Source: Cryobacterium sp. SO2 (GTDB lineage: Bacteria > Actinomycetota > Actinomycetes > Actinomycetales > Microbacteriaceae). Taken from it: a stretch of DNA of 64,000 bases. Position 1 is the first letter of the stretch; each line of letters opens with the position of its first letter. The notes under the pieces were generated by a model. That model did not search any database. It had not been told where the DNA came from and saw only the letters and a list, made by a program, of their open reading frames with translations. The translations under genes and the position numbers were made by a program. Location of the stretch: NCBI RefSeq assembly GCF_026151165.2, contig NZ_CP117849.1, positions 3,534,001-3,598,000 of the forward strand, written 5' to 3'. This document shows positions 18,409-26,105 of the stretch, in pieces.

Positions 18409-19017
18409 ATGACCCGTCGTCTCCTCCAACTCCTCATTGGCCTCTTCCTGTACGGAATCGGCATCGCCTTGATCCTGCGCGGGGCCATCGGCGTGGCCCC
18501 TTGGGACGTGCTGACGCAGGGCATCGACAGCCACGCCCATCTGGGCTTCGGACTGGTCACCACGATCATCAGCGGCTTCGTGCTGCTGCTTTGGATCCCC
18601 TTGCGCCAAAGGCTGGGCATCGGCACCGTCGCGAACGCCCTGTTGGTGGGGCCGTCGGCGGACGTGGGCCTCTGGCTCATTCCCGCCGATCTGGACCTCT
18701 GGGTGCGGGTGCTGCTGTTCGCCTCCGGGCTGCTGCTGTTGGCGGTGGCCTCCGGCATCTATATCGGGGCGAACCTGGGACCTGGACCGCGCGACGGCCT
18801 GATGACCGGCCTGCACGCTCGCACCGGTTGGCCGATCTGGGCGGTGCGCACCGGCATCGAGGGCTCGGTGTTGGCCATCGGTTGGGTGCTCGGCGGCAAC
18901 GTGGGCGTGGGCACCGTGCTTTTCGCGCTGCTGGTGGGGCCGCTCTGCCAGTGGACGCTGCCGCTGTTCAATCCGCGGGTTCGCGAGAGCGGCCGGGTGG
19001 TCGCCTCACCCGTGTGA
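18409..19017 (+). CDS. yczE: YczE/YitT-family membrane protein
   Basis: 202 aa from the ATG at 18409. About five membrane helices are visible, starting MTRRLLQLLIGLFLYGIGIA. Family motifs are GVAPWDVLTQG, LGPGPRDGLMTGL and TGWPIWAVRTGIEG. The molecular function of YczE proteins is unknown; they may be transporters. Pairing with a MocR regulator is conserved in several phyla, hinting at a vitamin B6 or amino-acid link. The last 12 codons and the stop lie inside a family A palindrome (18981-19043), so the C-terminus VRESGRVVASPV is encoded by the repeat. Confidence 0.85.
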   Translation: MTRRLLQLLIGLFLYGIGIALILRGAIGVAPWDVLTQGIDSHAHLGFGLVTTIISGFVLLLWIPLRQRLGIGTVANALLVGPSADVGLWLIPADLDLWVRVLLFASGLLLLAVASGIYIGANLGPGPRDGLMTGLHARTGWPIWAVRTGIEGSVLAIGWVLGGNVGVGTVLFALLVGPLCQWTLPLFNPRVRESGRVVASPV

Positions 19018-19043
19018 GGCAACCACGAGGCCGCTTTCGTGGG
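18981..19043. repeat. Palindromic element family A overlapping the yczE stop
   Basis: Outer arms TCGCGAGAGCGG and CCGCTTTCGTGG, inner arms GTGGTCGCCTCA and TGAGGCAACCAC with a short loop. The yczE TGA (19015-19017) is part of the right inner arm. Confidence 0.85.
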
Positions 19044-19069
19044 ATGGGGCGGCGCGATCGAGGGCGCGT

Positions 19070-19825
19070 TTAGAGGTGGCGGGCGGCGTAGACCGCCAGG
19101 ACGTCGCGCACAAAGGTGGCGCCGGCCGGGCCGCCGTAGTGGGCCGAGAACCTGTCGTCGGCCACGTACAATTCGCCGAGGCCGCGCACATAGTCGGCGG
19201 CCGGGCGCCCGCCGGCGCGCGGGATGCCGGGGATCGCGTCGAGCCACTCCACCTGCCGGCTGGCCAGCTTTTGCGCGTCGTCGCCGGCCGGATCGAGGTG
19301 CCGGACGGCGGCATCCGCCCACTCGGCCTGCAGCGCAGCCGATGCCGCCTGCCACTCGGTTCGCTCGGCGGCGGTCTTGCCGCGCCACCAGCTGTCGCCG
19401 GTCGCGTAGGCGCCGGCGCCCCAGCGCCGGGCGACTTCCTCTTTATAGTGCGTGTGGTCGAAGCCGTCGAACATTGTGTCTGCCATGAGCTCTCCCTCTC
19501 CTTCTAACGTGCTGATGGTGGTGCGCACCGACCCAATCTGGCGCTGCAATCGCAGCTGTTCCTGTTCGAGCCAGCCCAGGTGGGCCCGCAGGGCCGTGGT
19601 CTCGTCGACCTCGCGGTCGAGCACCTCGCGAATCACGGGGAGGCCGAGGCCGAGCTCGCGCAGCAACAGAATTCGTTGCAGCCGTACGAGCGCCCGGTCG
19701 TCGTAGTAGCGGTAGCCGTTCGGTGCGACCCGGCTGGGTGCGAGCAGTCCCTCGGCGTCGTAGTGGCGCAGGGTGCGGCTGGTCGTTCCGGCCAGCCGGG
19801 CGACGTCCTGGATGGAGCGGTCCAT
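19070..19825 (-). CDS. MerR-family regulator with TipAS effector domain
   Basis: 251 aa from the ATG at 19825 (GGGGAG upstream). Residues 1-75 are the MerR helix-turn-helix and wing (VARLAGTTSRTLRHYDAEGLL, NGYRYYD). A dimer helix follows. The rest matches the TipAS fold, recognisable by HTHYKEEVARRWG and the pattern of Trp residues. TipA proteins bind thiopeptides or other drugs and activate their own promoter. Autoregulation is well supported by the promoter at 19884-19914. No drug exporter is adjacent, so the target set may be only itself or distant genes. Confidence 0.9.
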   Translation of the reverse strand: MDRSIQDVARLAGTTSRTLRHYDAEGLLAPSRVAPNGYRYYDDRALVRLQRILLLRELGLGLPVIREVLDREVDETTALRAHLGWLEQEQLRLQRQIGSVRTTISTLEGEGELMADTMFDGFDHTHYKEEVARRWGAGAYATGDSWWRGKTAAERTEWQAASAALQAEWADAAVRHLDPAGDDAQKLASRQVEWLDAIPGIPRAGGRPAADYVRGLGELYVADDRFSAHYGGPAGATFVRDVLAVYAARHL

Positions 19826-19883
19826 GGTCTCCCCTTCGAGGCGACTGGGGGGTGCGTGCCGGGCGGGGTGCCCGACCAGATCC

Positions 19884-19914
19884 ACCATATTTCTTGACGT
19901 TACGTCAAGGTCAA
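19884..19914 (-). promoter_or_regulatory. MerR-type promoter with 19-bp spacer and palindromic operator
   Basis: On the minus strand a TTGACC -35 (complement 19909-19914) and TATGGT -10 (complement 19884-19889) are separated by 19 bp, the over-long spacer typical of MerR-activated promoters. The palindrome CTTGACGTTACGTCAAG fills the spacer at 19893-19909. It drives the TipAS-type gene, about 60 bp downstream. Confidence 0.85.
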
Positions 19915-19927
19915 GGGCGCGGGGCGG

Positions 19928-21136
19928 TCAGCCGCAGACAGCGACGATGGTGTCCTCGAGAATGTCGGCGACCTGGTGGATCGACGCCTCCGTCGCCCAT
20001 TCGACCGGGGCGTGGGCGCCTCCGCCGTCTACACCGAAGAGCAGGCAGGGGATGCCCGCATCGAGCACCAGGCCGGCGTCGGTCCAGAAGGGCTCGCCGC
20101 GCCGCACGACGGGGCGGCCGAGCACGCGCTCGGCCTGTTCGGCCAGGAGCAGCACGACGGGCCAGTCCGGGTCGGCCTCGAACGCGCCACGGGCGACGAG
20201 CCGGGTGAGGTCGTAGTCAAAGCCGGCATTGTCTCGGACCAGGTCGTCGAGCAGGCGGCGCAGGTCGGCCTCGACGGCGTCGGGGGTCTCGCCGGGCAGC
20301 GTGCGCCGCTCGATGGTGAGGCTGCAGCTCGGCGCGACCGTGGCCGCATCCGTGCCGCCGGAGATGAGGGACACCCGCACCGACCCGTGGCCGAGCAACG
20401 GATGCGCTGGCTTCTGCTCGAGGCCCGTGCGGAGGTCGTCGAGGGCGCGCAGGACCAGGCCGGCGTGCCGGATGGCGTCGACACCCTGGTGTGGCATCGA
20501 GCCGTGCGCGGCCCGGCCGTGCAGAGTGAGCTCGAACCAGGCGAACCCCCGGTGGCAGACGGTGAGGCTGAGCTCACTGGGCTCGACGACGATCGCCGCG
20601 TCCGCGGTGAATCGCCGCAGCACCTCCTCGGTGCCCAGGCTGCCGAACTCCTCGTCGGCGACGAGCGTCACCAGCAGGTCACCGGCCAGCGGGGTGAGGG
20701 TTGCGCGGTGCGCGGCCACGAGCAGGGCGGCGAGACCGCCCTTGGTGTCGAAGGCGCCGCGCCCGTGCACCCGGCCGGAATGCAGTTCTCCCGAGAACGG
20801 GTCGCCCTCGTAGCCGTCGACGCCGACGGTGTCGAGGTGCGCGTTGAGCATGAGGGAGCGGCCACCGCCGGTGCCGCGTTTCACGCCGACGATGGAGGGC
20901 CGGCCGGCACGTTCCTCGAGCCGGTGCACCTCGAAGCCGCGCCCGACGAGCCACGCTGCGCACCAGTCGGCCATCTCGGTCTCGCCGGCGCCGCCGGGTG
21001 CGAGGTCGGGGTTGACCGAGTCGATCGTGACGAGGCGGGCGGCCAGTGCGACCGGGTCGAGGTGGCCGTCGCCGGCGGGCTCGAGGGAAGCGTGCCCGGC
21101 GGCGGAGGCGGCAGCTCGGTGTGTGTGGTTCGCCAT
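19928..21136 (-). CDS. M20-family metallopeptidase (ArgE/DapE/acetylornithine-deacetylase type)
   Basis: 402 aa. Metal motifs are NAHLDTVG (first His/Asp), HGRGAFDTKGG (bridging Asp; the usual Met is Thr), VADEEFGSLGT (general-base Glu and metal Glu) and a late GGGAHAPVEW histidine. A dimerisation insert carries RGFAWFELTLHGRAAHGS. Enzymes of this group remove acyl or succinyl groups or cleave dipeptides; sequence alone does not separate the substrates. The ATG lies about 100 bp from the divergent membrane-protein gene, and the MerR-type promoter sits 13 bp past the stop. Confidence 0.86.
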   Translation of the reverse strand: MANHTHRAAASAAGHASLEPAGDGHLDPVALAARLVTIDSVNPDLAPGGAGETEMADWCAAWLVGRGFEVHRLEERAGRPSIVGVKRGTGGGRSLMLNAHLDTVGVDGYEGDPFSGELHSGRVHGRGAFDTKGGLAALLVAAHRATLTPLAGDLLVTLVADEEFGSLGTEEVLRRFTADAAIVVEPSELSLTVCHRGFAWFELTLHGRAAHGSMPHQGVDAIRHAGLVLRALDDLRTGLEQKPAHPLLGHGSVRVSLISGGTDAATVAPSCSLTIERRTLPGETPDAVEADLRRLLDDLVRDNAGFDYDLTRLVARGAFEADPDWPVVLLLAEQAERVLGRPVVRRGEPFWTDAGLVLDAGIPCLLFGVDGGGAHAPVEWATEASIHQVADILEDTIVAVCG

Positions 21137-21237
21137 TCCCCGAACCTACTGCCGGTTCGCCAGGCCCGGCAGGGCCCCTTGGCACTCCCGTGCGTAGAAC
21201 TCCGGTAATTTTCGTCATCTTCGGCCAGACTTGGGCG

Positions 21238-22077
21238 ATGGGAGAGGACGCGACCAGGGCGGCCCGGGCGGATCCGGAGCGAACTTCCGCCTCTGCGCCG
21301 CTGCGCCTACTGGCGGCGGTTCTGGTGGCGGCGTCTGCAGTGTTGCTCTTCGCCCTGCGGATGCCGCTACCCGGCTATGCGACGCTCGCGGCGGCGCTCG
21401 TGGTGGCCGCGCTGGTGGACCGGGCGCTGCTCAGGGACCTGTCCCTCATCGCCGTCGGGCTGCTCATCATCAGCAGCATCTCGGTCGAGGCCAACATCAG
21501 CTACCCCAATATGGCGCTGATGGGGGTGGTGCTCACCGCGGCCGTGGCCGTGCCGTACCTGCTCTCCCGGCGGGTGTTCAATGATCGCCAGGTGTGGTTT
21601 CCGATCAGGACCGGGCAGCTCTGGACAACACTCGAGCGCTGGTACCTGGTGGGTGTGCTGCTGCTGGGTTACCTGATTCTGCCGAGCTATTTCATCCGCT
21701 CCGGCGCCTATCTCAACTGGCCGAGCATCAGCGCTCCCGACGAGCTCGGCCGGCTGTTCGTGGGTGTGGGATTCGTGGGCATCTGGGATGAGCTCTTCTT
21801 CATCTGCACAGTCTTCGCCCTGTTCAGGAGGCATTTCTCGTTCTGGACCGCGAACATCCTGCAGATGGTGGTGTTCGTGTCGTTCCTCTGGGAACTGGGC
21901 TACCGCAGCTGGGGCCCGCTGCTGACGATCCCCTTCGCCCTGCTGCAGGGATACACCTTCTCGCTCACCAAATCACTCACCTATGTGGTCTGCGTGCACC
22001 TGCTTTTCGACCTGGTGGTGTTCCTCGTGCTCGTGCACGCCCACAACCGCGACTGGCTCGCGATCTTCCTCTACTGA
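21238..22077 (+). CDS. CPBP/CAAX-protease-like membrane protein
   Basis: 279 aa. Seven or eight hydrophobic segments are visible. In the family the first catalytic motif is EExxR. Here it is WDELFFICTVFALFRRHF, with Asp-Glu in the equivalent place. A later HLLFDLV supplies a His and Asp as in motif 4. The call is therefore CPBP-like with an altered first motif, possibly an inactive or divergent member. CAGACT (21226-21231) is 6 nt before the ATG, with no Shine-Dalgarno, suggesting a leaderless mRNA. Function unknown. Confidence 0.62.
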   Translation: MGEDATRAARADPERTSASAPLRLLAAVLVAASAVLLFALRMPLPGYATLAAALVVAALVDRALLRDLSLIAVGLLIISSISVEANISYPNMALMGVVLTAAVAVPYLLSRRVFNDRQVWFPIRTGQLWTTLERWYLVGVLLLGYLILPSYFIRSGAYLNWPSISAPDELGRLFVGVGFVGIWDELFFICTVFALFRRHFSFWTANILQMVVFVSFLWELGYRSWGPLLTIPFALLQGYTFSLTKSLTYVVCVHLLFDLVVFLVLVHAHNRDWLAIFLY

Positions 22078-22154
22078 CGCCGTTGCGCTGACGCCGCGGC
22101 GGGGCTCTCCGCGCACCTTCGGGTTTGCCGTGAGGGCCTTGCGGGGCGTCCAAA

Positions 22155-22194
22155 CGCGATATATCTTGAGATGCACAGGACGCGATATATCGCG
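22155..22194. promoter_or_regulatory. Repeated CGCGATATATC operator before DUF4097-padR
   Basis: CGCGATATATCGCG at 22181-22194 is a perfect 14-bp palindrome. The same 11 bases (CGCGATATATC) occur 26 bp upstream at 22155-22165. They stand out in a roughly 68% GC background and lie directly before the AAGGAG ribosome site of the first gene. The PadR encoded by the second gene is the obvious candidate binder. Confidence 0.75.
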
Positions 22195-22206
22195 AAGGAG
22201 AAGACT

Positions 22207-23082
22207 ATGACGCAGGAAAAATGGCTGATCGCCCCCGGACAGACCAAGATCATCGACGTCGAGCTGGTTCGCTCGCTCAAAGTGAGCCTGATCGGCGGAA
22301 AAGTCGACGTGATCGGAAGTGATGAACCGGGCGCGCGCATCGAGGTGCACAGCGTCTCCGGCAAGGATCTCAAGGTGTCCGTGGTCGACGATGCCCTCGA
22401 GATCGACCACCCCCAGCTGCGCTGGGACAACTTCATCGACGTGTTCGCGTCGTTCCGCGGCAGCGCCAAGGCCGAGGTCAGCATCACCGTGCCCCGCGAC
22501 GTCGCGATGAAGTTCGGTGTGGTCACGGCGGATGCGCTCGTCACCGGGCTCCGCCACGACGCCAAGCTCAGCACGGTCTCGGGCGACCTCGTCATCGACG
22601 ACATCACCGGCGACCTCGAGCTCAACGGCGTGAACGGCGAGATGTCGGTGCGCAACCACACCGGGAACATCCTCGCCCATACGGTGTCCGGCGACATCAC
22701 CGCGAGCGGGACCATCCGCCGCTTCACCGTGGACGGGGTCACGAGCGCGATCTTCCTCGACATCGAGGGCACCCCGGATGAGATCAGCACCAACCTCGTG
22801 AGCGGGAGCCTCACCGTGCGCCTCGGCGCCGACGTGCCGACCCGCTACAAGATCAACACGGTCTCCGGCACCCTGCAGCTCGACAACCAGACCATCCGCG
22901 GCACCCTCGGCAAGGGCTACGACGGCAGCACCGGCGCGCTCAACGGGGCCTGGCTGGACCTGCGGGCGAATTCGGTGTCCGGCAACATCTCGGTGGTGCG
23001 CCGGCACACCGCCGACGTGGGCGACACGGGCAGCAGCGCGGGTGCGGCGGGCGACACCGCGGGCGACGGAGCGTCGTCATGA
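22207..23082 (+). CDS. DUF4097-family beta-repeat protein
   Basis: 291 aa from the ATG at 22207 (AAGGAGAAG upstream). The body is a DUF4097 'adhesin-like' right-handed beta repeat with recurring TVSGDLVIDD, HTVSGDITASG, TVSGTLQLDN and SVSGNISVV strands. No signal peptide or membrane helix is visible, so it is cytoplasmic or unconventional. It is coupled to padR by an ATGA overlap. DUF4097-PadR pairs are common in Actinobacteria and are often linked to envelope stress, but no function is established for this one. Confidence 0.85.
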   Translation: MTQEKWLIAPGQTKIIDVELVRSLKVSLIGGKVDVIGSDEPGARIEVHSVSGKDLKVSVVDDALEIDHPQLRWDNFIDVFASFRGSAKAEVSITVPRDVAMKFGVVTADALVTGLRHDAKLSTVSGDLVIDDITGDLELNGVNGEMSVRNHTGNILAHTVSGDITASGTIRRFTVDGVTSAIFLDIEGTPDEISTNLVSGSLTVRLGADVPTRYKINTVSGTLQLDNQTIRGTLGKGYDGSTGALNGAWLDLRANSVSGNISVVRRHTADVGDTGSSAGAAGDTAGDGASS

Positions 23083-23684
23083 CCCCGATCTTCGCCCACG
23101 GCAGTCTGCGCCTGTACCTGCTGAGCCTGCTGGCCGAGCGGCCCCGGCACGGCTACGAGCTGATCCAGGCGCTGAGCGACCGGTTCGGCGGCACCTACAG
23201 CCCCAGCGCCGGCACCATCTACCCCCGTCTCGCCAAACTCGAGGAGGAGGGGTTGGTGACCAAGACGGCGGGTGACCGCAAGACCGTCTACGAGATCACC
23301 GACGCCGGCCGCGCCGAACTCGCCGCCCGCGCCGACGACCTACGCAACATCGAGGACGAGGTCACCGATTCGGTTCGTCGGCTCGCCGACGAGGTGCGAA
23401 CGGGTGTCACCGAGGCCATGAAGAGCCTGCGGGCCGACCTGGCCTCGGCGGCGCGTCAGCCGACGCCGGACCCGGCACAGTCCGCACCGGATGCGCGCCC
23501 CGCCGGCGACTCCAACCGGGCGCTCAAGGAGGCCGATATGGTCCTCAACGAGTTCCGGCAGCAGGTGCGCGCCGACCTGCGCACGCAGGCCTACCGGTCG
23601 GCGATGCCCGACAACACGGTGTCCGAATTGCGTCGTCAGCTCGAGGGCGTGCGCGCCAGCATCCTCGCGTCACTGCAGCGCTAA
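23079..23684 (+). CDS. PadR-family transcriptional regulator
   Basis: 201 aa; ATG overlaps the preceding stop by four bases. Residues 8-75 form the PadR winged helix (LYLLSLLAERPRHGYELIQAL, YSPSAGTIYPRLAKLEEEGLV). A longer helical C-terminal region with an Ala/Pro linker and NEFRQQVRADLRTQ is likely used for dimerisation or ligand response. It most likely represses its own operon through the CGCGATATATC sites. A strong hairpin follows 14 bp after the stop. Confidence 0.9.
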   Translation: MTPIFAHGSLRLYLLSLLAERPRHGYELIQALSDRFGGTYSPSAGTIYPRLAKLEEEGLVTKTAGDRKTVYEITDAGRAELAARADDLRNIEDEVTDSVRRLADEVRTGVTEAMKSLRADLASAARQPTPDPAQSAPDARPAGDSNRALKEADMVLNEFRQQVRADLRTQAYRSAMPDNTVSELRRQLEGVRASILASLQR

Positions 23685-23698
23685 CCTGCGCGGCAGCT

Positions 23699-23737
23699 GG
23701 GAGTGGCCGGGGCAGGCCACCGGCCCCGGCCACTCCC
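23699..23737 (+). terminator. Hairpin after padR
   Basis: A 15-bp perfect GC-rich stem (GGGAGTGGCCGGGGC) with a 9-nt loop, 14 bp past the padR stop, without a T-tract. Confidence 0.75.
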
Positions 23738-23843
23738 CCGCGGATGCCGCCGAAGTGCGCGCCCATCAGGGCGAACAGGGTGATCGGCTTACCGCTCCCC
23801 CGCTGCGGAAACGCCGGGGCGATCCTGTCAATTCGCCGACAAC

Positions 23844-23871
23844 TTGACAGTGAGGTGCAACGGAGTAGTGT
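23844..23871 (+). promoter_or_regulatory. Sigma-A-like promoter overlapping the apparent kimA start
   Basis: TTGACA (23844-23849) and TAGTGT (23866-23871) with a 16-bp spacer. A transcript would begin near 23878, downstream of the only canonical in-frame start codon (GTG 23855) close to the conserved kimA sequence. Confidence 0.55.
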
Positions 23872-26032
23872 CGTCCCTCGTGACACCAGAGGGGAACCCC
23901 CAGCACCTGAAGCCCGATCACCGAAACGGTGGATAATCGGCGAACCGCTCCCCAGCGAACACCTGGACGGGCAGCTGCTTCCAAAGCACCTGGCGCTCCC
24001 GATTTTCGCCAGCGACCCGCTCTCCAGTGTGGCCTACGCCCCGCAGGAATTGCTGATGATCCTGACCCTGGGCGGGCTCGCGTTCCTGAGCTTCGCCCCC
24101 TGGATCGCGGCCATGGTCGTACTACTCCTGGTGGTCGTCGTGGCCTCCTACCGCCAGCTCATCAAGGCCTACCCGAACGGCGGCGGCGACTACGAGGTCG
24201 CCTCCAAGAACCTCGGCGAGAAGGCCGGCCTCGTCGTAGCATCCGCGCTCCTCGTGGACTACGTGATGACCGTCGTCGTCTCCGTGGCCAGCGGGGTGGA
24301 CAATATCATCTCCGCCCTGCCCGGTTTGGCGCCGTTCCGGGTGGAACTGGCCGTCATCTTCGTGATCCTGCTCGCCGCGGTCAACCTGCGCGGTGTGGCC
24401 GAGTCGAGCAAGGCCTTCGCGCTGCCCACCTATCTCTTCATCGGCAGCGTGCTGCTGATGATCATCGTCGGTCTCGGCCGCGTGGCCCTGGGCGACGCTC
24501 CGGTGGCCGAATCGGCCGGCTTCGACGTGCAGGCCCACAACCTGGCCCAGACGGCGTTCATCCTGCTGCTGCTGCGATCGTTCGCCAGCGGCTGTAGCGC
24601 CCTGACCGGCGTGGAGGCCATCGCCAACGGCGTGCCCGCCTTCAAGCGCCCGAAGATCAAGAACGCGCAGGTCACCCTGACCCTCATGGGCGGCATCGCG
24701 ATCACCCTGTTCGTGGGTCTGACCGCCCTCGCGCTGTTCTCCAAGGTGCATTACGCGGAGAATCCCTGCGACCTGATCGGCTGGGCCGAGTGCGCCACCC
24801 AGCCCCAGCGCAGCCTGATCGCCCAGATCGCCGCAGCCACCTTCGGCAACAACTCGCTGATGTTCTTCGTGCTGCAGGCCGCCACGGCCATGGTGCTGCT
24901 GCTGGCAGCCAACACCGCGTTCAACGGGTTCCCGCTGCTCGGCAGCGTGCTCGCCCGCGACTCCTACGCCCCCAAGTCGCTGAGCACCCGCGGCGACCGC
25001 CTGATCTACTCGAACGGTGTGGTGCTGCTCGCGCTGGCCGCGATCCTGATCATCGTGGTCTACCAGGCCAACCTCACCGTGCTGATCCAGCTGTACATCA
25101 TCGGCGTGTTCGTGTCGTTCACCATCGGCCAGACCGGCATGGTGAAGCACTGGCTCACCCTGCTGAAGACCAATCCGCCCAACCGGGGATCGATCATCCG
25201 GAGCCTCTCGATCAACGGTTTCGGCGCCCTGCTCACCGGTGTGGTGCTGATCGTCGTGACGATCACGAAGTTCACCCACGGCGCCTGGCTGGTCTTCCTG
25301 ATGATGCCGATCCTGTTCATGCTGATGCTCGGCGTGAACCGGTACTACCGCGATGTGGCCAAGGAGGTCGAGGTCGACCCGATCACGACCTTCGGCTCAC
25401 AGGGCGACCACGCCATCGTGCTCGTGGGCAAGATGCAGAAGCCCGTACTCAAGGCTCTCGACTATGCCATCGCCGCCCGGCATGTGAGCCTCGAGGCCGT
25501 GCACGTGTCGATCGACGAGGAGGAGACCGAGAACCTCATCATCGACTGGGCCAAGCAGAACATCCAGGTCCCGCTGAACATCGTGGCGTCGCCGTACCGC
25601 GACATCAGCTGGCCGTTGATCTGCTACATCAAGGACCGCCGCGAGGAATACGGCTCAGAGGTCGTCACCGTGTACACGCCGATCTACATCGTCGGGCACT
25701 GGTGGGAGTCGTTGCTGCACAACCACAAGGCCCGGCGCCTGCGCCAGAAGCTGATGCTCGTGCACGGCGTGACCATCGCGCTCGTGCCCTGGCTGCTGGA
25801 CTCGTCGGAGCTCATCTACGGACGTCGGTCCCGGCCGATCCCCGGCCAGGAACGTCGCGGCGAGCCCGTGCGTTCGCACCCGATTCCGCGGAAGCCCCTC
25901 GAACCTGTGGCCGTTGACACGACCACGATCACGCTGCCCGCAGCGGATGCCGGCCCGAAGTCGAGCCCGGCCAGCCCGCCGCCGAAGCCGCGCACCCGCC
26001 CGGTGAACCCGAACCGGCGCAAGCGCAAGTAA
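23855..26032 (+). CDS. KimA-like APC-superfamily potassium transporter
   Basis: About 725 aa. The conserved part begins near KRWIIGEPLPSEHL, followed by FASDPLSSVAYAPQELLM, a signature of KimA/YdaO proteins, and 12 membrane segments. LTGVEAIANGVPAFKRP is the APC-family ligand region. The soluble C-terminal domain (ITTFGSQGDHAIVLVGKMQK onwards) corresponds to the part that binds c-di-AMP in Bacillus KimA and shuts the importer. The Pro/Arg/Lys-rich tail is extra. The start is uncertain: GTG 23855 lies inside a good promoter, and no ATG/GTG/TTG follows in frame before the conserved region. A family D palindrome ends the gene. Confidence 0.85.
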   Translation: MQRSSVVPRDTRGEPPAPEARSPKRWIIGEPLPSEHLDGQLLPKHLALPIFASDPLSSVAYAPQELLMILTLGGLAFLSFAPWIAAMVVLLLVVVVASYRQLIKAYPNGGGDYEVASKNLGEKAGLVVASALLVDYVMTVVVSVASGVDNIISALPGLAPFRVELAVIFVILLAAVNLRGVAESSKAFALPTYLFIGSVLLMIIVGLGRVALGDAPVAESAGFDVQAHNLAQTAFILLLLRSFASGCSALTGVEAIANGVPAFKRPKIKNAQVTLTLMGGIAITLFVGLTALALFSKVHYAENPCDLIGWAECATQPQRSLIAQIAAATFGNNSLMFFVLQAATAMVLLLAANTAFNGFPLLGSVLARDSYAPKSLSTRGDRLIYSNGVVLLALAAILIIVVYQANLTVLIQLYIIGVFVSFTIGQTGMVKHWLTLLKTNPPNRGSIIRSLSINGFGALLTGVVLIVVTITKFTHGAWLVFLMMPILFMLMLGVNRYYRDVAKEVEVDPITTFGSQGDHAIVLVGKMQKPVLKALDYAIAARHVSLEAVHVSIDEEETENLIIDWAKQNIQVPLNIVASPYRDISWPLICYIKDRREEYGSEVVTVYTPIYIVGHWWESLLHNHKARRLRQKLMLVHGVTIALVPWLLDSSELIYGRRSRPIPGQERRGEPVRSHPIPRKPLEPVAVDTTTITLPAADAGPKSSPASPPPKPRTRPVNPNRRKRK

Positions 26033-26044
26033 GCAACAGTGCCC

Positions 26045-26105
26045 CGAGCCGTGACCTGAGCCCCGAAAAGTCCCACTTTTCGGGGCTCTTCTCACGGTTC
26101 GCGGG
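26045..26105. repeat. Palindromic element family D, copy 1
   Basis: Outer arms GAGCCGTGA / TCACGGTTC and inner arms GAGCCCCGAAAAG / CTTTTCGGGGCTC. It lies between the convergent kimA and monooxygenase stops and touches the latter, so it may serve as a two-way terminator. Confidence 0.85.

Noticed and set aside
23685..23880. c-di-AMP (ydaO) riboswitch before kimA
   Set aside because: KimA genes can carry one, but I could not align this region to the conserved ydaO core; the only strong hairpin is the padR terminator.
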